From NCBI GenBank assembly GCA_001931875.2, contig MSJH02000646.1, forward strand, positions 1 to 58,482: a stretch of 58,482 nucleotides of DNA, written 5' to 3'. Below, one piece after another: positions 12,560-22,878 of the stretch. A program made the translations under genes and the position numbers. The notes under the pieces were generated by a model. The model worked only from the letters and a program-made list of their open reading frames with translations, ran no database searches and had not been told where the DNA came from. This DNA is from Byssochlamys sp. IMV 00236 (lineage: Eukaryota > Ascomycota > Eurotiomycetes > Eurotiales > Thermoascaceae). Numbering within the stretch: position 1 is the stretch's first letter; each line of letters starts with the position of its first letter.

Positions 12560-13338
12560 TTACTCACCAGCCTCTTGCTCCTCATCTTCTTGATCATCTT
12601 GCTTTTCATCTTCTAGTCCATCATCTGTTTCATCATCTTCTGATTCATCTTCATTCTCAGAATCAGGACATGATATAACAATAGAAATATATTCATCAAT
12701 ATTGGCCATTTTAACAATCGTACTCTTTTTTCTTCCGTTCTTGATATTAGACATGGTATTGCTAGGTGTTCTACTGTAATTAATGACCATTGCTTCAATA
12801 TTTTTAATCATTGACTAATAAAGTCAATAAAAAAATGATAGAAAGAGGAAGGGGAGCAAACAGTTAAACATTTCTTCTAAAATAATCATACTTCAACTGA
12901 TTCACTTACTTCTATTAAGCCAAATCCATTTAACATTGCTTTCATTCTACCGTTCTTCACTTCACGGAATGTACTTGGATAATTAAATGCACACAACTTC
13001 TGTAGTGTATATACCTTTTTGTAAACTATATTCATTCCGTATACAATACGAGATAATCCCATTATCTGAACCATGGGGGGCAACAACGGTTTTGATCTTG
13101 TTTTGGGAGATGTATAGCATTCGTTTTAAGATAGGACTTTTGTAGTTAAAGCAGACTTAAGGAAATCTCTGTACATTTTGGGCGAGGTCGTTAAGGAATG
13201 GCGTGCCAGCTCTCCAGTGGTGACATCAAATTTATTGTTGTCTAAATCCTTGACAATAAGTCTGAAGTCCAACTTAAAAAACAAATTTGACACAGAGAAA
13301 GGGGGTCCTCCACTACCCTTCCAAGTTTGCACATCCAC
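12560..13338 (-). pseudogene. Unrecognised gene inside the inverted repeat, with one in-frame stop
   Basis: I do not recognise this protein. Reading on the minus strand, 13338 to about 12891 is one frame containing WKGSGGPPFSVSNLFFKLDF and, after a single TAA, LLPPMVQIMGLSRIVYGMNI. It then meets a good donor (GTAAGTGAAT) after GLIE. An acceptor (TTTATTAG) joins in phase to the frame ending at 12560, which has a Lys/Arg-rich stretch (NIKNGRKK) and a strongly acidic tail rich in Glu and Asp from about 12560 to 12665. Retention of a normal intron says it derives from a genomic gene, not a processed copy. The TAA near 13117 either breaks it or belongs to an unrecognised intron. Only the 3' part is seen; pieces at 14128-14340 and 14644-14859 on the same strand may be its 5' part. 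Confidence 0.4.
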
Positions 13339-14127
13339 TGGGTTATACCGCGACTAGTAGATGAAGGAGTAGTATAGGGGGTCATGGGAAGGCAGAAAGG
13401 ATGACTAACCACGAGAAGGATATGTAAGACTACATGATAAGAAGGATATCCAGGGAAGACAGCGCTGTCCAGGTTGTAGGGGTATGGTCATGGAAGTAAG
13501 AGGCTTTTAAAAGACCAAGGTAAGGACAGGCGAGTGAGTCATGGGTCATCCAGCTGTGGGTGTCTCTGCTTACCCTACACCCACTCCAAATGTTGCGAAA
13601 TCGTGTCACCCCTACAGAAGTGGTCACTATCATTATACATGATCCTAACTAAGAATGCAGATTGTAACTTACCATTGTATACAGTACTCATTTGGATTAA
13701 AAAAAAGTTCGATTATCAGACCTCAGAATTTAACCAGAAACGATGTCTCTGAGAATTGCTTTTGTGAAGTACCATGGAATAACACTGGTTTATTTACAAC
13801 TTGATCCATGCTATGTAGAATTGGTATTATATCAATATATCGTTTACATATCATAGTGTTATAACCTACATATGTACATATATCATTCTTGTTCCCCTTT
13901 CATTCGAATTTGTATAGATAAAAGCCTCAGCATCCTTCAAAAAAGTTTCACCAGAAACACGGTTTTCGATCTAAAACTTTTGTTTAGAATTTGTACAAAT
14001 TTTTAAATAGTATGTAATGCTGTTTATATTACCTTTTTAGTAACATTATGTAGTTCTTTTATGTCTCGCTCTACTCCTTTGATATTTAATTGGAATCTAT
14101 TATTAAGTTGAGTGAGTTTGATACCGA
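13339..14127. other. Unassigned interior of the inverted-repeat island
   Basis: No continuous coding frame. Short minus-strand open stretches exist (13430-13633 and part of about 13990-14150, the latter reading like NVIIDFNNPAQLKVIG). They look like interrupted continuation of the same minus-strand gene plus possible insertions. Nothing can be named. Confidence 0.3.
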
Positions 14128-14340
14128 TCACTTTAAGCTGAGCTGGATTATTAAAGTCGATAATAACATTTCGAGATAAGAAGGCAATACACTTTGACTT
14201 TCAATGAGCTCCATTTCATAACCAACGGAAAGAGTTTTCTCCCCCAAAGTTCCTTGCAAACCTCCAAATACAATTTTGTCGGGAGAATTTATTTTTCGTT
14301 TTCTCTTTGGTAGTATTCTTGTCTTGGATGATTTTCTCAA
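14128..14340 (-). pseudogene. Coding remnant, unrecognised
   Basis: A 70-codon minus-strand frame. It begins Lys/Arg-rich (PKRKRKI) and continues with VFGGLQGTLGEKTLSVGYE. It reads like real protein and shifts frame into a further open stretch below 14140, so it is probably part of a decayed larger gene on the minus strand. No domain recognised. Confidence 0.3.
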
Positions 14341-14643
14341 ACGTTTATATCTGTTTGATTCAATTTGTAAGTCAAGCAGTTGTCTTCCGCATTTGTTTTT
14401 TCTATTTGTTTTAAGATTTCATATCAATAGACATTTTTAATTTTTGAATAATAAAGGTGGAAGACTGACAACATCAAGGAAAAAGTATTTTTAGCGAGCT
14501 TGTGACGTCCGCAAATTATTATTTTTACGATGTTTTCATAATCGTTATCGTTTTCTTTTAGTAAGTATCTCGATATATGAAGTGTTTTGATCTATTACTA
14601 GCTATGTTTTATCCAAATATTTAAATGCTTCTACTGCCGCCGG

Positions 14644-14859
14644 TTAGTACACCATGAGTACTCCTAAGCGAAGCATGTGACCATCATAGCATATTTCATT
14701 AGGTACAGGATCTAGCCCTGTGTAAGACGATCGATTGATAGTACTCATGGCTTTGCTTTCCGGTTCTTCACATTTTGTTTTTGGCTTGCACAGCTTAGAG
14801 TCGGTAACTTGAAAGGCGATGGTTGCTTTCAAGCGAACATTGTTAGATATAGTGTCCAT
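14644..14859 (-). pseudogene. Coding remnant, unrecognised, possible N-terminus
   Basis: A 71-codon minus-strand frame starting ATG and carrying Cys-containing segments (SKLCKPKTKCEEPES; PNEICYDGHMLRLG). It is oriented like the remnants downstream and may be the first exon of the same decayed gene. No domain recognised. Confidence 0.25.
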
Positions 14860-15179
14860 TACGATAGGTTAATGGGCCGATTCTATTACTTTGCTTTTTA
14901 AAAGTCATATATTATATCCAAACTACAACATCAGTAATATTCATGCAAGAACACCAATCTCATCAGCTAAAACAACAATACGTTTACTGTTCACCTCCAA
15001 TCCTTATTATAGCATATTTTATTGACTTGTAATCGGAAAAAGAAATAAAATTTTGGAAACTTGTGCAAAATATGTAACAGAATATCTCTTTAAGATCATA
15101 CTTTATATGTAAAACTGTATTTTTCTTGGTGAATTAAGCTTCAATATAAATATGCGTCGTTCGAGAGCTTAGTCACAGC
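14860..15179. other. AT-rich spacer within the island
   Basis: No coding or RNA signal seen. It lies between the minus-strand remnants and a plus-strand transposase relic. Confidence 0.4.
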
Positions 15180-15680
15180 ATAGCACTCAAGTAATCATAG
15201 AATCACCTTCGGCGAGAGAAGTTTCTCATGTCGTTATTGGTGCAGTCTTACCATTTGTTGTTATGAATGCTAGTATATGAGAACCAAGAACTGTGAAGAA
15301 AAGAAAGGCTGTGAACGAGGCGCCTGTAGATGTGGTAACTGCTATACCGTAAGGAGCTATAACTGGTCATTATGTCAAGTTTATCAATGTCATTTTAGGC
15401 ATCATATACATATTTTTTCACTTGAAGGGCTTTCATATTATTATGTACAATGCTCCTATTCATAATCCTGATCTTGTTGATCCGATAACTATAGAAAGAG
15501 ACTGCATACTTGTACACTTTCTTATTGAGATGCTTTGGCGAATAGAACTATAAGCAACAAATTAAGCGAGGTGAAAATTACTTTGAAGGTCATTAAAAGA
15601 AGCAAAGGTATTCTTATTGAGCATTTACAAAATTCCATCCGGTATTCTATAAATACCTTCCCTAAATGCTTAAATAAAGA
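15180..15680 (+). pseudogene. Second IS630/Tc1-like transposase relic
   Basis: Translating across stops gives fragments that align by eye with the catalytic and C-terminal parts of the transposase at 10776-12132: FHIIMYNAPIHNPDLVDPI (compare IIMDNAPIH) and, in the following frame, IEHLQNSIRYSINTFPKC (compare IFHLENIIQHSVNQFEKC). The Asp of the second catalytic motif reads Tyr here and the YLPPYSPELNP block is lost. It is a dead copy whose 3' end forms the inner part of the right inverted-repeat arm. Confidence 0.7.
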
Positions 15681-15804
15681 GCCTTATGCTGTTTTGACCA
15701 GAAATCGAGTCAAATTATTTGTAAATAGTGGGCAACCTATTTTCACCTTTTTCATTTGGGCATTTTTTTGAAATCATTGGTCAGAATGTAAAAACCAATT
15801 GGTA
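15565..15804. repeat. Right arm of the 240-bp perfect inverted repeat
   Basis: Exact reverse complement of 12109-12348 as far as I can read. Plus-strand order is transposase C-terminus, short 3' segment, then transposon-end sequence reading TTTCATTTGGGCATTTTTTT and finally CCAATTGGTA. Flanks of the two arms do not show an obvious target-site duplication. Confidence 0.9.
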
Positions 15805-16221
15805 GTGAGGAGTACATTTGTAGTCTTGCCCTCTATAGTAGTAAATTGTCCTGGATAAAAAGCCCTCTATTTTGAGTCAGACTAACCTCTAAAATATGGC
15901 CCATCGTTTTCAAAAATCGACCAATTGAGGGTGGGGCCACTGTATTGGAGGGTTTAGCTTTTGTTGTCAGTAAAGTTGAAAAGAGAGAAAGAGAGAGAGA
16001 GATAATCTTGAAAAAGTGACAGTTGACTTTTTCCGCTTGAAAGAATGCCATAATATCATGACAATTTCTAAGCAACTTTCTCTCTGGACAAGCGAGACAC
16101 GCCTGGTTTCTCCTTAAATTAAAGTTTATACAGCTGGCGGACAATCATTTACTTGGGCCTTAAATAAAATATTAGAGTGTCAAGATGCTATTCGACCCTT
16201 TTTTTCAAATAAATAAAAGCA
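15805..16221. other. Intergenic region, SEC11 promoter side
   Basis: A minus-strand 103-codon frame (15833-16144) has no domain and is not called. A GA-rich run is at about 15980-16001. No other feature seen. Confidence 0.4.
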
Positions 16222-16966
16222 ATGTTTGGCGAACTTCGTAGAATGAATATGCGTCAGGTTAATATGTCAATAAAAAGCATGAACAACACCTATTTTTACA
16301 CAGTTTATGATTAGATCGCATTACAGATACTCAACATTTTAACCATCGGAGCAACTGCTCTTATGGTCTGGAAAGGATTAGGTCTTGTAACAAATACCGA
16401 GAGTCCTATCGTTGTCGTCTTGAGGTTACTTGAGATATATATAGTTTATAAAAGATACGAACTAACTTATATACTATAGTGGAAGTATGGAACCTGCTTT
16501 TCATCGCGGTGATTTATTGTTCCTTACGTTACCAAGAAATGACAATGTAGCCATCAATGATATATGTGTTTTCAAGTTACCCGGACGTGATATCCCTATT
16601 GTTCACAGAGTTTTAAAGATTCACCAAGAGTAAAATAATATTAATTATATAACAATGATCTGTATTCATATCATCAAATTGAATAGCGAAACCGGAAAAG
16701 AATATCTCTTGACAAAAGGAGATAATAACACGAGAGACGACCGTGTGTTGTATGACAGAGGACAAATGTGGATTAATAAAGAGCATCTTGTTGGAAAAGT
16801 AAAAGGGTACGTGTAATAACACGAGCTGTTTATCAAAGATACTAAGATTAAAAATAGCTTCTTGCCTTATGTTGGCATGGTGACTATCATGATGAACGAC
16901 TATGCATGGATGAAATATGCTGTCTTGGGTGTACTCGGCTTCTTTGTGCTTATTCATAGAGAGTAA
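16222..16966 (+). CDS. SEC11: Signal peptidase complex catalytic subunit SEC11
   Basis: Serine endopeptidase of the ER membrane that removes signal peptides from secretory proteins. Exons 16222-16257, 16327-16424, 16480-16629, 16687-16806 and 16858-16966 join in phase to 170 aa, the usual family size. A membrane helix lies at about residues 13-33 ([20 protein letters not shown]). The nucleophile motif SGSMEP is made across the second splice. The catalytic His sits in PIVHRV, and KGDNNTRDD carries the conserved acidic residues. A second hydrophobic stretch ends the protein ([16 protein letters not shown]). His instead of Lys is as expected for eukaryotic SEC11. None of the exons exceeds 150 bases, so the gene is easily missed in ORF scans. 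Confidence 0.95.
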
Positions 16967-17014
16967 AAGAGAGGCTTAACAAAACAAAAACAAAAAAACG
17001 GATATTATTTATTA

Positions 17015-18151
17015 TTAGTTTAGTCTTATGTTTCCAAGCATTTCAGTCAGATGTTTACTTCCATCATTCTTGACGTGGTGTTCGAAGCTTGCTGCAGATT
17101 TTAAGAGCTCTAGAGGAGAATGCATAAACACTGTTGGTAGTGAATGCACTATACGCGTTTTGGAAGGTATTGAAGGGGTTGAATCGCTCTTGATCAATTT
17201 AACATGACATGCTCGAGTACTACCATGGTATTTCAGTGAGGAGTATGTATATTTCTTACTATGTGTCTCTGATTCATCAGTATACACTGTATTCGCATCT
17301 TGAAAAAAGTTGAAGGGTGATTTATTTGGGTGAGGCACTTCCTCTATACAACTGAGATTCTTTTGTGTAAACGACTTGTTGCCCTTTTGCAGTCTATTCT
17401 CACAATCGTTGGATTGGTATACTTGTTCATTCACGGAGCTTAACCAATTTTCTATAAAAGAAATCTTTTCTGCAGTAAGGAAAACCTTTTGGGCTGATTT
17501 ACATTGTGTAGTGTTGGATGGGGTGGTAGTGGCTGGGGGTATAATGACTGAACTATGATTGAATGCTCCTTGTGGTACAGATGCCTTCCTTAAAGGAGAG
17601 TTGCATGACGCTGACGATGACGATGATGGCAAAAGTTGAGATAATTTCCACATTTTAGATAGTACAAATACCCATCGTTCTAGCTCACCTAATGTTCGTG
17701 CCTTCATCACATAGCATTGGCCGTCAGATGATCTTATACAAAAGCTGTTTGATTTGCTTTTAAAAAAAGCGTGTTTGTAGCTGCTCCTTTTTAAAATGGC
17801 AATGGATGAAATGTCACAAACATTGAGCGTCCATTTAGGTAACTGATAATAGCTGGGTTCCTTGCATAAATCGTTAACTGTCAGCAATCTTGATGATTTA
17901 TCTTTTGGAGTCGCTAATAAAAGTGACGTTGCAGAGTTATTTTGATGAGATCCTAATGTGACATTGGGTTGTATTTTGATCTTTTTTGTTGATAGACATA
18001 TTAAGGATGAACCATCGAATCGAAATAATTTCCACGCCCATTTTCCATCATGTCTTTTGAGGTACAAGTGTCCTTCGAATATATGTCCATTAACTGGAAG
18101 TTCTTCTAGATCGTTATTTTGATCAGTACTAAAGAGGCAGTCTTTTTTCAT
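17015..18151 (-). CDS. PH-domain protein
   Basis: Single-exon gene of 378 aa, tail to tail with SEC11 (about 50 bases apart). Residues about 20-170 form a pleckstrin-homology domain: GHIFEGHLYLKRHDGKWAWK...FRFDGSSLICLS at the start and, at the end, CYVMKARTLGELERWVFVLSKM, with the closing-helix Trp. A 40-residue insert of Ser/Thr/Asn lies in the middle. The rest is Ser-rich with no domain seen. PH domains usually bind phosphoinositides or proteins at membranes; the particular role is unknown. The minus-strand leader just upstream is GA/AG-rich, like other promoters here. Confidence 0.8.
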   Translation of the reverse strand: MKKDCLFSTDQNNDLEELPVNGHIFEGHLYLKRHDGKWAWKLFRFDGSSLICLSTKKIKIQPNVTLGSHQNNSATSLLLATPKDKSSRLLTVNDLCKEPSYYQLPKWTLNVCDISSIAILKRSSYKHAFFKSKSNSFCIRSSDGQCYVMKARTLGELERWVFVLSKMWKLSQLLPSSSSSASCNSPLRKASVPQGAFNHSSVIIPPATTTPSNTTQCKSAQKVFLTAEKISFIENWLSSVNEQVYQSNDCENRLQKGNKSFTQKNLSCIEEVPHPNKSPFNFFQDANTVYTDESETHSKKYTYSSLKYHGSTRACHVKLIKSDSTPSIPSKTRIVHSLPTVFMHSPLELLKSAASFEHHVKNDGSKHLTEMLGNIRLN

Positions 18152-19224
18152 ACAAGATAAAATAGAAAGAGAACGAGAAAGAAAAAGAAAGAATGACTCA
18201 AATGGCTTAAAATATCGTCATTAACTTTAGATGCGCTACACCAAAAGATGTGAACCTCAAGGTGCTCTTTTTTTAAACTTTTTATTTATTTTTAATGAAC
18301 GATACGCGGTTACCTTCTTAACTTTATGCATTGTTCATGCAAAAATATGTATTACTATTATTGTCTTTTTTTAAAAAAAGGACAACCTGTTTTACTTTAC
18401 TAACGAATTACGTCAATTAAATCAGAAGGGATACATCTCCTTGTACAATATGGGATACAAACCAAGCCATGAAAAAAAAAAAGAAAAAAAAGAAAAACAC
18501 ACCATTATTAGCCATGGACAAGGGTTTATGTAGTTACCAACCTGACCTAGCAATGAAATGATGCTGCCTCGGCATAGCAGAATATATTCATGGCAGTGGG
18601 GTAATTTGAACCTCAGAACTGGACACAATAGAAATCATCTGTAGCAGACAAGGTGATCACTATGAATTGTGTATCTATTTTAAGATGATCAAATATGATT
18701 GAAACTGTTGAACATTCGAATTAAAATAACACTATCTGCATACCTCCCCTCAACTTGGCATTGCCATCCTGCAGCGAAAAAGAAAAAGAAAAAGCTAAAG
18801 ATAGGTCCTGTGTCTTGTGAACAAAGTACAAGTTAATTATATGAATTAGACAAACACAGTCCGATATATGTATGAAAATTTCAATTAGTATCAGGTTAAC
18901 TGATAAGTGTAAATGTATCACTTGTTCATGGCTGCAGTTTACTTTGTTATCATAATTTCTGTACAATTGGTTTTTACTAGTAGTAAGTATCTAAACTACA
19001 CGAGGACAACCGTGTTTTCGACACGGTGACGAAATCCATGTGGTCTATCACATCCACAAAGGATGCTATTGGCAATCTTGGATATGTTCTTTCAGGCATT
19101 TATGTCATGTTGCCAAAGCAATCCACATCCACCAAGGCATGCTATGGAAGTTTAGAAAATGCTGTCTTGTTTTTTGTTGCTGGTTTCCTTAAATCTTTAA
19201 AGCTATATTCATTGTGAGTTACTA
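18152..19224. other. Gene-poor region
   Basis: Short frames on both strands show no domain. A purine-rich A/G-tract is at 18473-18505. No tRNA was found: the GGTTCAAATTACC-like string (minus strand, near 18605) lacks the stems of a T-arm. Confidence 0.4.
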
Positions 19225-20124
19225 TTAACCCATAGATGTATGCATGTGCATGTAGTTCATCAATAAATACCTGCTTATCTTTAAACTTGGCAAGTCAAAG
19301 ATCGAACTGAACATACTAAGCTTAACTTTATAGCTGCTTTGCATAGGCTTACCAGTAAAGGATGAAGATGTATTTGGGCTTGTGGTTACGAATCGCCATT
19401 TCAATGATGGTACAGGGAAAAAAGATAATAGTCGCGTCATATAGCTTGATTTTTCTTGCTGATCTTGTGGTGGTGTTTCTTGATATTCTTGGTTTTCAAC
19501 CATCAGTCGCTCAAGTATTTCTTTAAGCATTGGGATATAAGATCCTGGAGATGCAGATAAGCTTTTAAGTGTAGCTGACTTGGGCATTTTTGTTTTTGAA
19601 TGGCCATCGCAGAGAAAATATACTTCTCAGCTGAGAGAATGTCGCATTTCAAATACGTAAAGGCAAAGGCAACGTTGTACTGACGAAGGCTGTGCCTAAA
19701 TTGCCTTACTTGGGTGTCTGTCCGAAAAAAAAGGTCCTTCAAGTACTCAGGTGGGTCAGGCAAAAGCTGTAGCAGGACTGGCCCCTGTTTGCAACATGAT
19801 TCCCAGCTTAGATTTCTCAATGAAGAGACCTTTCGTCTATTTAGCGCAGACCATGACAGTGTTGGCATTCCTTATTTCCTTCGTCCAAAGCCTAGTGGCC
19901 GTAAAGGGTGTAGCTGAGAAATGTAGGCAGCGGAGACATGCTCAGCAGGATCTGCCTTTGACTCTATTTTCAATGTCAGTAGACTCGACTATTCTTCTTG
20001 GCGGTCTAGTAGCGACTCTAGCTTCTTCTTGTTGCTCTTCGGTATGACGTCTGCGTCGTGATTCTGTCACTCGCTCTCTCCATGTATAGCAGGTGTGGTA
20101 AGCAGAGTTGCTCTCCAAACGCAT
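19225..20124 (-). pseudogene. Helitron helicase-like protein relic (N-terminal part)
   Basis: Reading the minus strand downward from about 20124, frames change several times but the order is that of a Helitron rep/helicase N-terminal region: RVATRPPRRIVESTDIENR, then SSLRNLSWESCCKQGPVLL, then LLPDPPEYLKDLFF...QVRQFRHSLRQYNVAFAF. The segment LPDPP-x-L-x-x-L-(15-20)-FR-x-x-R-x-YN-x-x-AF is the family signature as I know it. Rep HUH and helicase parts are not seen. At least two frameshifts and a stop interrupt it. This is a short, dead fragment. Confidence 0.7.
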
Positions 20125-20167
20125 AACACAGGTGGAACAGTTGGTTGGGATTCGAGTAGTAGTAATG

Positions 20168-20169
<2 letters not shown>

Positions 20170-20202
<33 letters not shown>
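20170..20202. repeat. (ATT)n microsatellite
   Basis: About eleven tandem ATT units directly downstream of the coding relic of the Helitron on the plus strand. Confidence 0.9.
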
Positions 20203-21503
20203 ATTCTAATTTTGTTTTCAAGAATTGTATGAAAAAAGAAAGAAAGGTTCTGTTATTTACTGTAAAAGGAAAGAAGAGCCCGTACATAGGTGTGATATTC
20301 GACCCGAAAGAGCCTATGTCCCGACATATTTTTTGCTCTATTAGAGTGTGCCTGATGTTTAATAGTTATCACAGTTAATCAAGTAGGTATCAAAGAATAA
20401 CAAAAGCAATATCATGTTTTATACACTACTTCCTTACATATATAATTTCTTCACAGATTACTCCCCCTTTTTTATGAAAACACAAGCGCGTTAAGGTGAA
20501 ACCACAGCAATGTCAGCCTTATTTGTGCAACACTTTCATTTTGAGAATGCATTAATGACACGTTTTGAGTGCGGTGACAAAGGTAATAGTGAGATTTTTT
20601 ATTAACAAGGCATAAATAAAAGCGTGACAATTAGATCATCCTATTATTGTTCAAATAGGAAAGAACAGTGGGATTATACCAGTTATCCTCTTATTTTACG
20701 TTTCTTTCAAGGACTTGAATGGGTGTGTCTTTAAGAGTTTATCTTTTTATGTTTCTCTTTGCACAGTGGTTGGGAACGCGCTGCTCTGTAAAAGTTGATT
20801 TATTTCTTGATTTAAAGCAAAATAGCTGGCCATGTCTACTTTTTGACGCTACATCCATAGGCCATCCCTTTATTCAGATTAAGATGCACATTGTATTTTT
20901 ATAAACAAGATCATTTGTGAGTAAAAGTGGCTCTTTATATTAATCATTTTTAAAGTAGAGACGTAACTAAAGAAAGCCGTATGTTAATCTCAAATTCAGT
21001 CATATTTTTTTTTTTTTTCGTAAAGGCTGACTCATGTGTCTCTAGATGATACGAAAAATAATAGTCTGTATTTTCAGCAAATACAAATTATTGTTTAAAA
21101 GAGCCAGAAAATAGCTTGCAAGCCTTTTAGGGACGTAAACACATCCTTGTCCAAACATTTTGGATAGATGTGGTCCCTTTGAATTCTGAATGAGCTTTCA
21201 ATTTGTGGTACGCAATATTCCAAGAAATAATGACAAAAGGAAACACCAAAGTTGTTAACCTTTACTACTCAAACTCTTGTCGCACGTTATCACAAGATCT
21301 AGGTATATACTTGAGCATTTTTCTTTTCAAATTGAGAATAGAATGACCGTACTCTCAATGGGCGTTGATCGATTACTGCATTAGTAAGGAAATGGCTTCT
21401 TGTACCACACAGAATCATGGATCTACTGTCAGCCACCTTCTTGGTTCTTTTTCTTGTTAGATCTCACCCAAGCCTTCTTTTTTTTTTTTATTTCTTAATA
21501 GTT
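20203..21503. other. Gene-poor region before the AIG1-like gene
   Basis: No gene supported. A 61-codon frame (20719-20904) has no domain. A T-run at 21006-21019 and another just before the next ATG (21479-21489) are typical of promoters in this window. Confidence 0.4.
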
Positions 21504-22426
21504 ATGATATCAGGAGAAGAAAAAAGCACCTTTGTTGTCTCAGCTCTTGGCGCGGTTGGAACTGGAAAGTCAAGCTTATTAAACGCAATTACTGGTGAAT
21601 ATACATTTGAAACTGGAAATGGTGTAGAAGTAAGTAATAAAATATAAACGATACAAATAAGCTTATCCCTACTTGTAGCTGACTACACAACAAGTTGACG
21701 GAATCACAAAAGAATGGAAGTTTGCCCCTTCTTTACAATATTGTCACCTGATTGATACTCCTGGACTCATAGACTCTAGCGTTCACGACCGCCAAAGCAT
21801 ACAAGAAATGATTAAATATTTTAAATCACTTCAATATGGCGTAAGTGCATTCTTTTTGGTATTCAACATCAATGATATAAGGTCAAAGAAAAATAAGCTA
21901 TTTGGTGATTTGATATTAATTCCTTTGGAGTTAGATTAGACGCATATACTCAAAACATGCTTGTTTTATTCCATCAGCTGCTTGGAAAGGACTTTTGGAA
22001 CTTTGTTATCATTGTATTTACGCATGTTGATGAAGAATTTCGTGATGACTTGGAAGATAATATGGATGCTGTCACTGCAAGCGATGGTGAGTTGTGTCTA
22101 TGCATAGATGAGTTTCTCTAATATAAGCTATAGATGGGTTTGTAGCAGAGATCAGAAGGATTTATAAGCTTTCAAAAAGCTTTGAACCTTCAGTGGTGTT
22201 CACATCGACGCAGAATGTGCGTAATAGTAGCTACACTCAAAGACATATTCGCGAGCTTTATTATGCTGTGGGAATGTGTGAAGCAAGAAATAATGGTAAA
22301 CGATTTACTTGTAACTGGTTCAAACAAATCATGAGTATCCCAGGTGAAGAACAAAAGTCTAATTTTATTGCAGAGAGTATCAAAGACGCATGGTCATCAA
22401 TGTCTAATGTATGCCAGATACAGTAA
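21504..22426 (+). CDS. AIG1/GIMAP-type P-loop GTPase
   Basis: Four exons (21504-21629, 21679-21881, 21935-22086, 22134-22426) join in phase to about 257 aa. The GTPase motifs are in order: P-loop GAVGTGKSS (about residues 17-25), switch region TTQQVDGIT, G3 DTPGLID, and a G4-like FTHVDE, followed by a helical C-terminus. The TT...V...I spacing and FTHVDE fit the AIG1/IMAP family of the TRAFAC class better than septins or dynamins. Roles in fungi are not settled; plant and animal relatives act at membranes and in defence or survival. The third intron (after AAT GAT ATA AG) is chosen because reading through gives a stop and the spliced form restores INDIRLDAYTQNML. The start could lie further upstream (21417), but that adds a T-run. 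Confidence 0.75.
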
Positions 22427-22878
22427 TAAAGACATATCTGTCCTTATTTTCCAGAAGCTATTACATGCTTTTGCCTTTAGAATGACCCTGAAGAGAGAAT
22501 GTATGGTAGAAATATGTTTATCATGGCTATTTTATTCAGCTTTGTGCAACTCTCAGAAACAGTTACATAAAGTAACAAAAGCGTGCCTTGTAACATTGTG
22601 TTGCTTAGAAGCAACAGCTCAAAAATACTTTCTCTGATATTCACTCTAAAGAATAAACGTGTATTGCCCATTGTTACCCCTTTGCAAACACTCAATGCTT
22701 CGAACCTTGAACAATTTTGTGCGCAGAAGCTTAAGAAAGACTCACATTCTAGAGTGCACAAGCGCTGAAGAAGAAGTTGCTATTTCTTAGCAAAGCAGTA
22801 ATCCATTCTTTATGACTAAATATTATATTGTCGTAGATGGTACTGCTCACCCTATCTATGAATGATTAAAGCCTTTAT
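22427..22878. other. Intergenic region between convergent genes
   Basis: Only weak overlapping frames on both strands; no domain. Probably 3' regions of the GTPase and the acetyltransferase. Confidence 0.4.

Noticed and set aside
15833..16144. 103-codon minus-strand frame
   Set aside because: No domain, partly made of a GA/CT simple repeat, and it sits in the SEC11 promoter side; likely chance.
16613..16957. 114-codon minus-strand frame
   Set aside because: It lies antisense to SEC11 exons that have clear family motifs, so it is a shadow.
18595..18620. GGTTCAAATTACC-like string on the minus strand, resembling a tRNA T-arm
   Set aside because: The flanking bases do not pair into a T-stem and no anticodon or acceptor stem can be built around it.
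20018..20287. 89-codon frame with a poly-Asn run
   Set aside because: The Asn run is the translated ATT microsatellite; only the Helitron part below it is meaningful.
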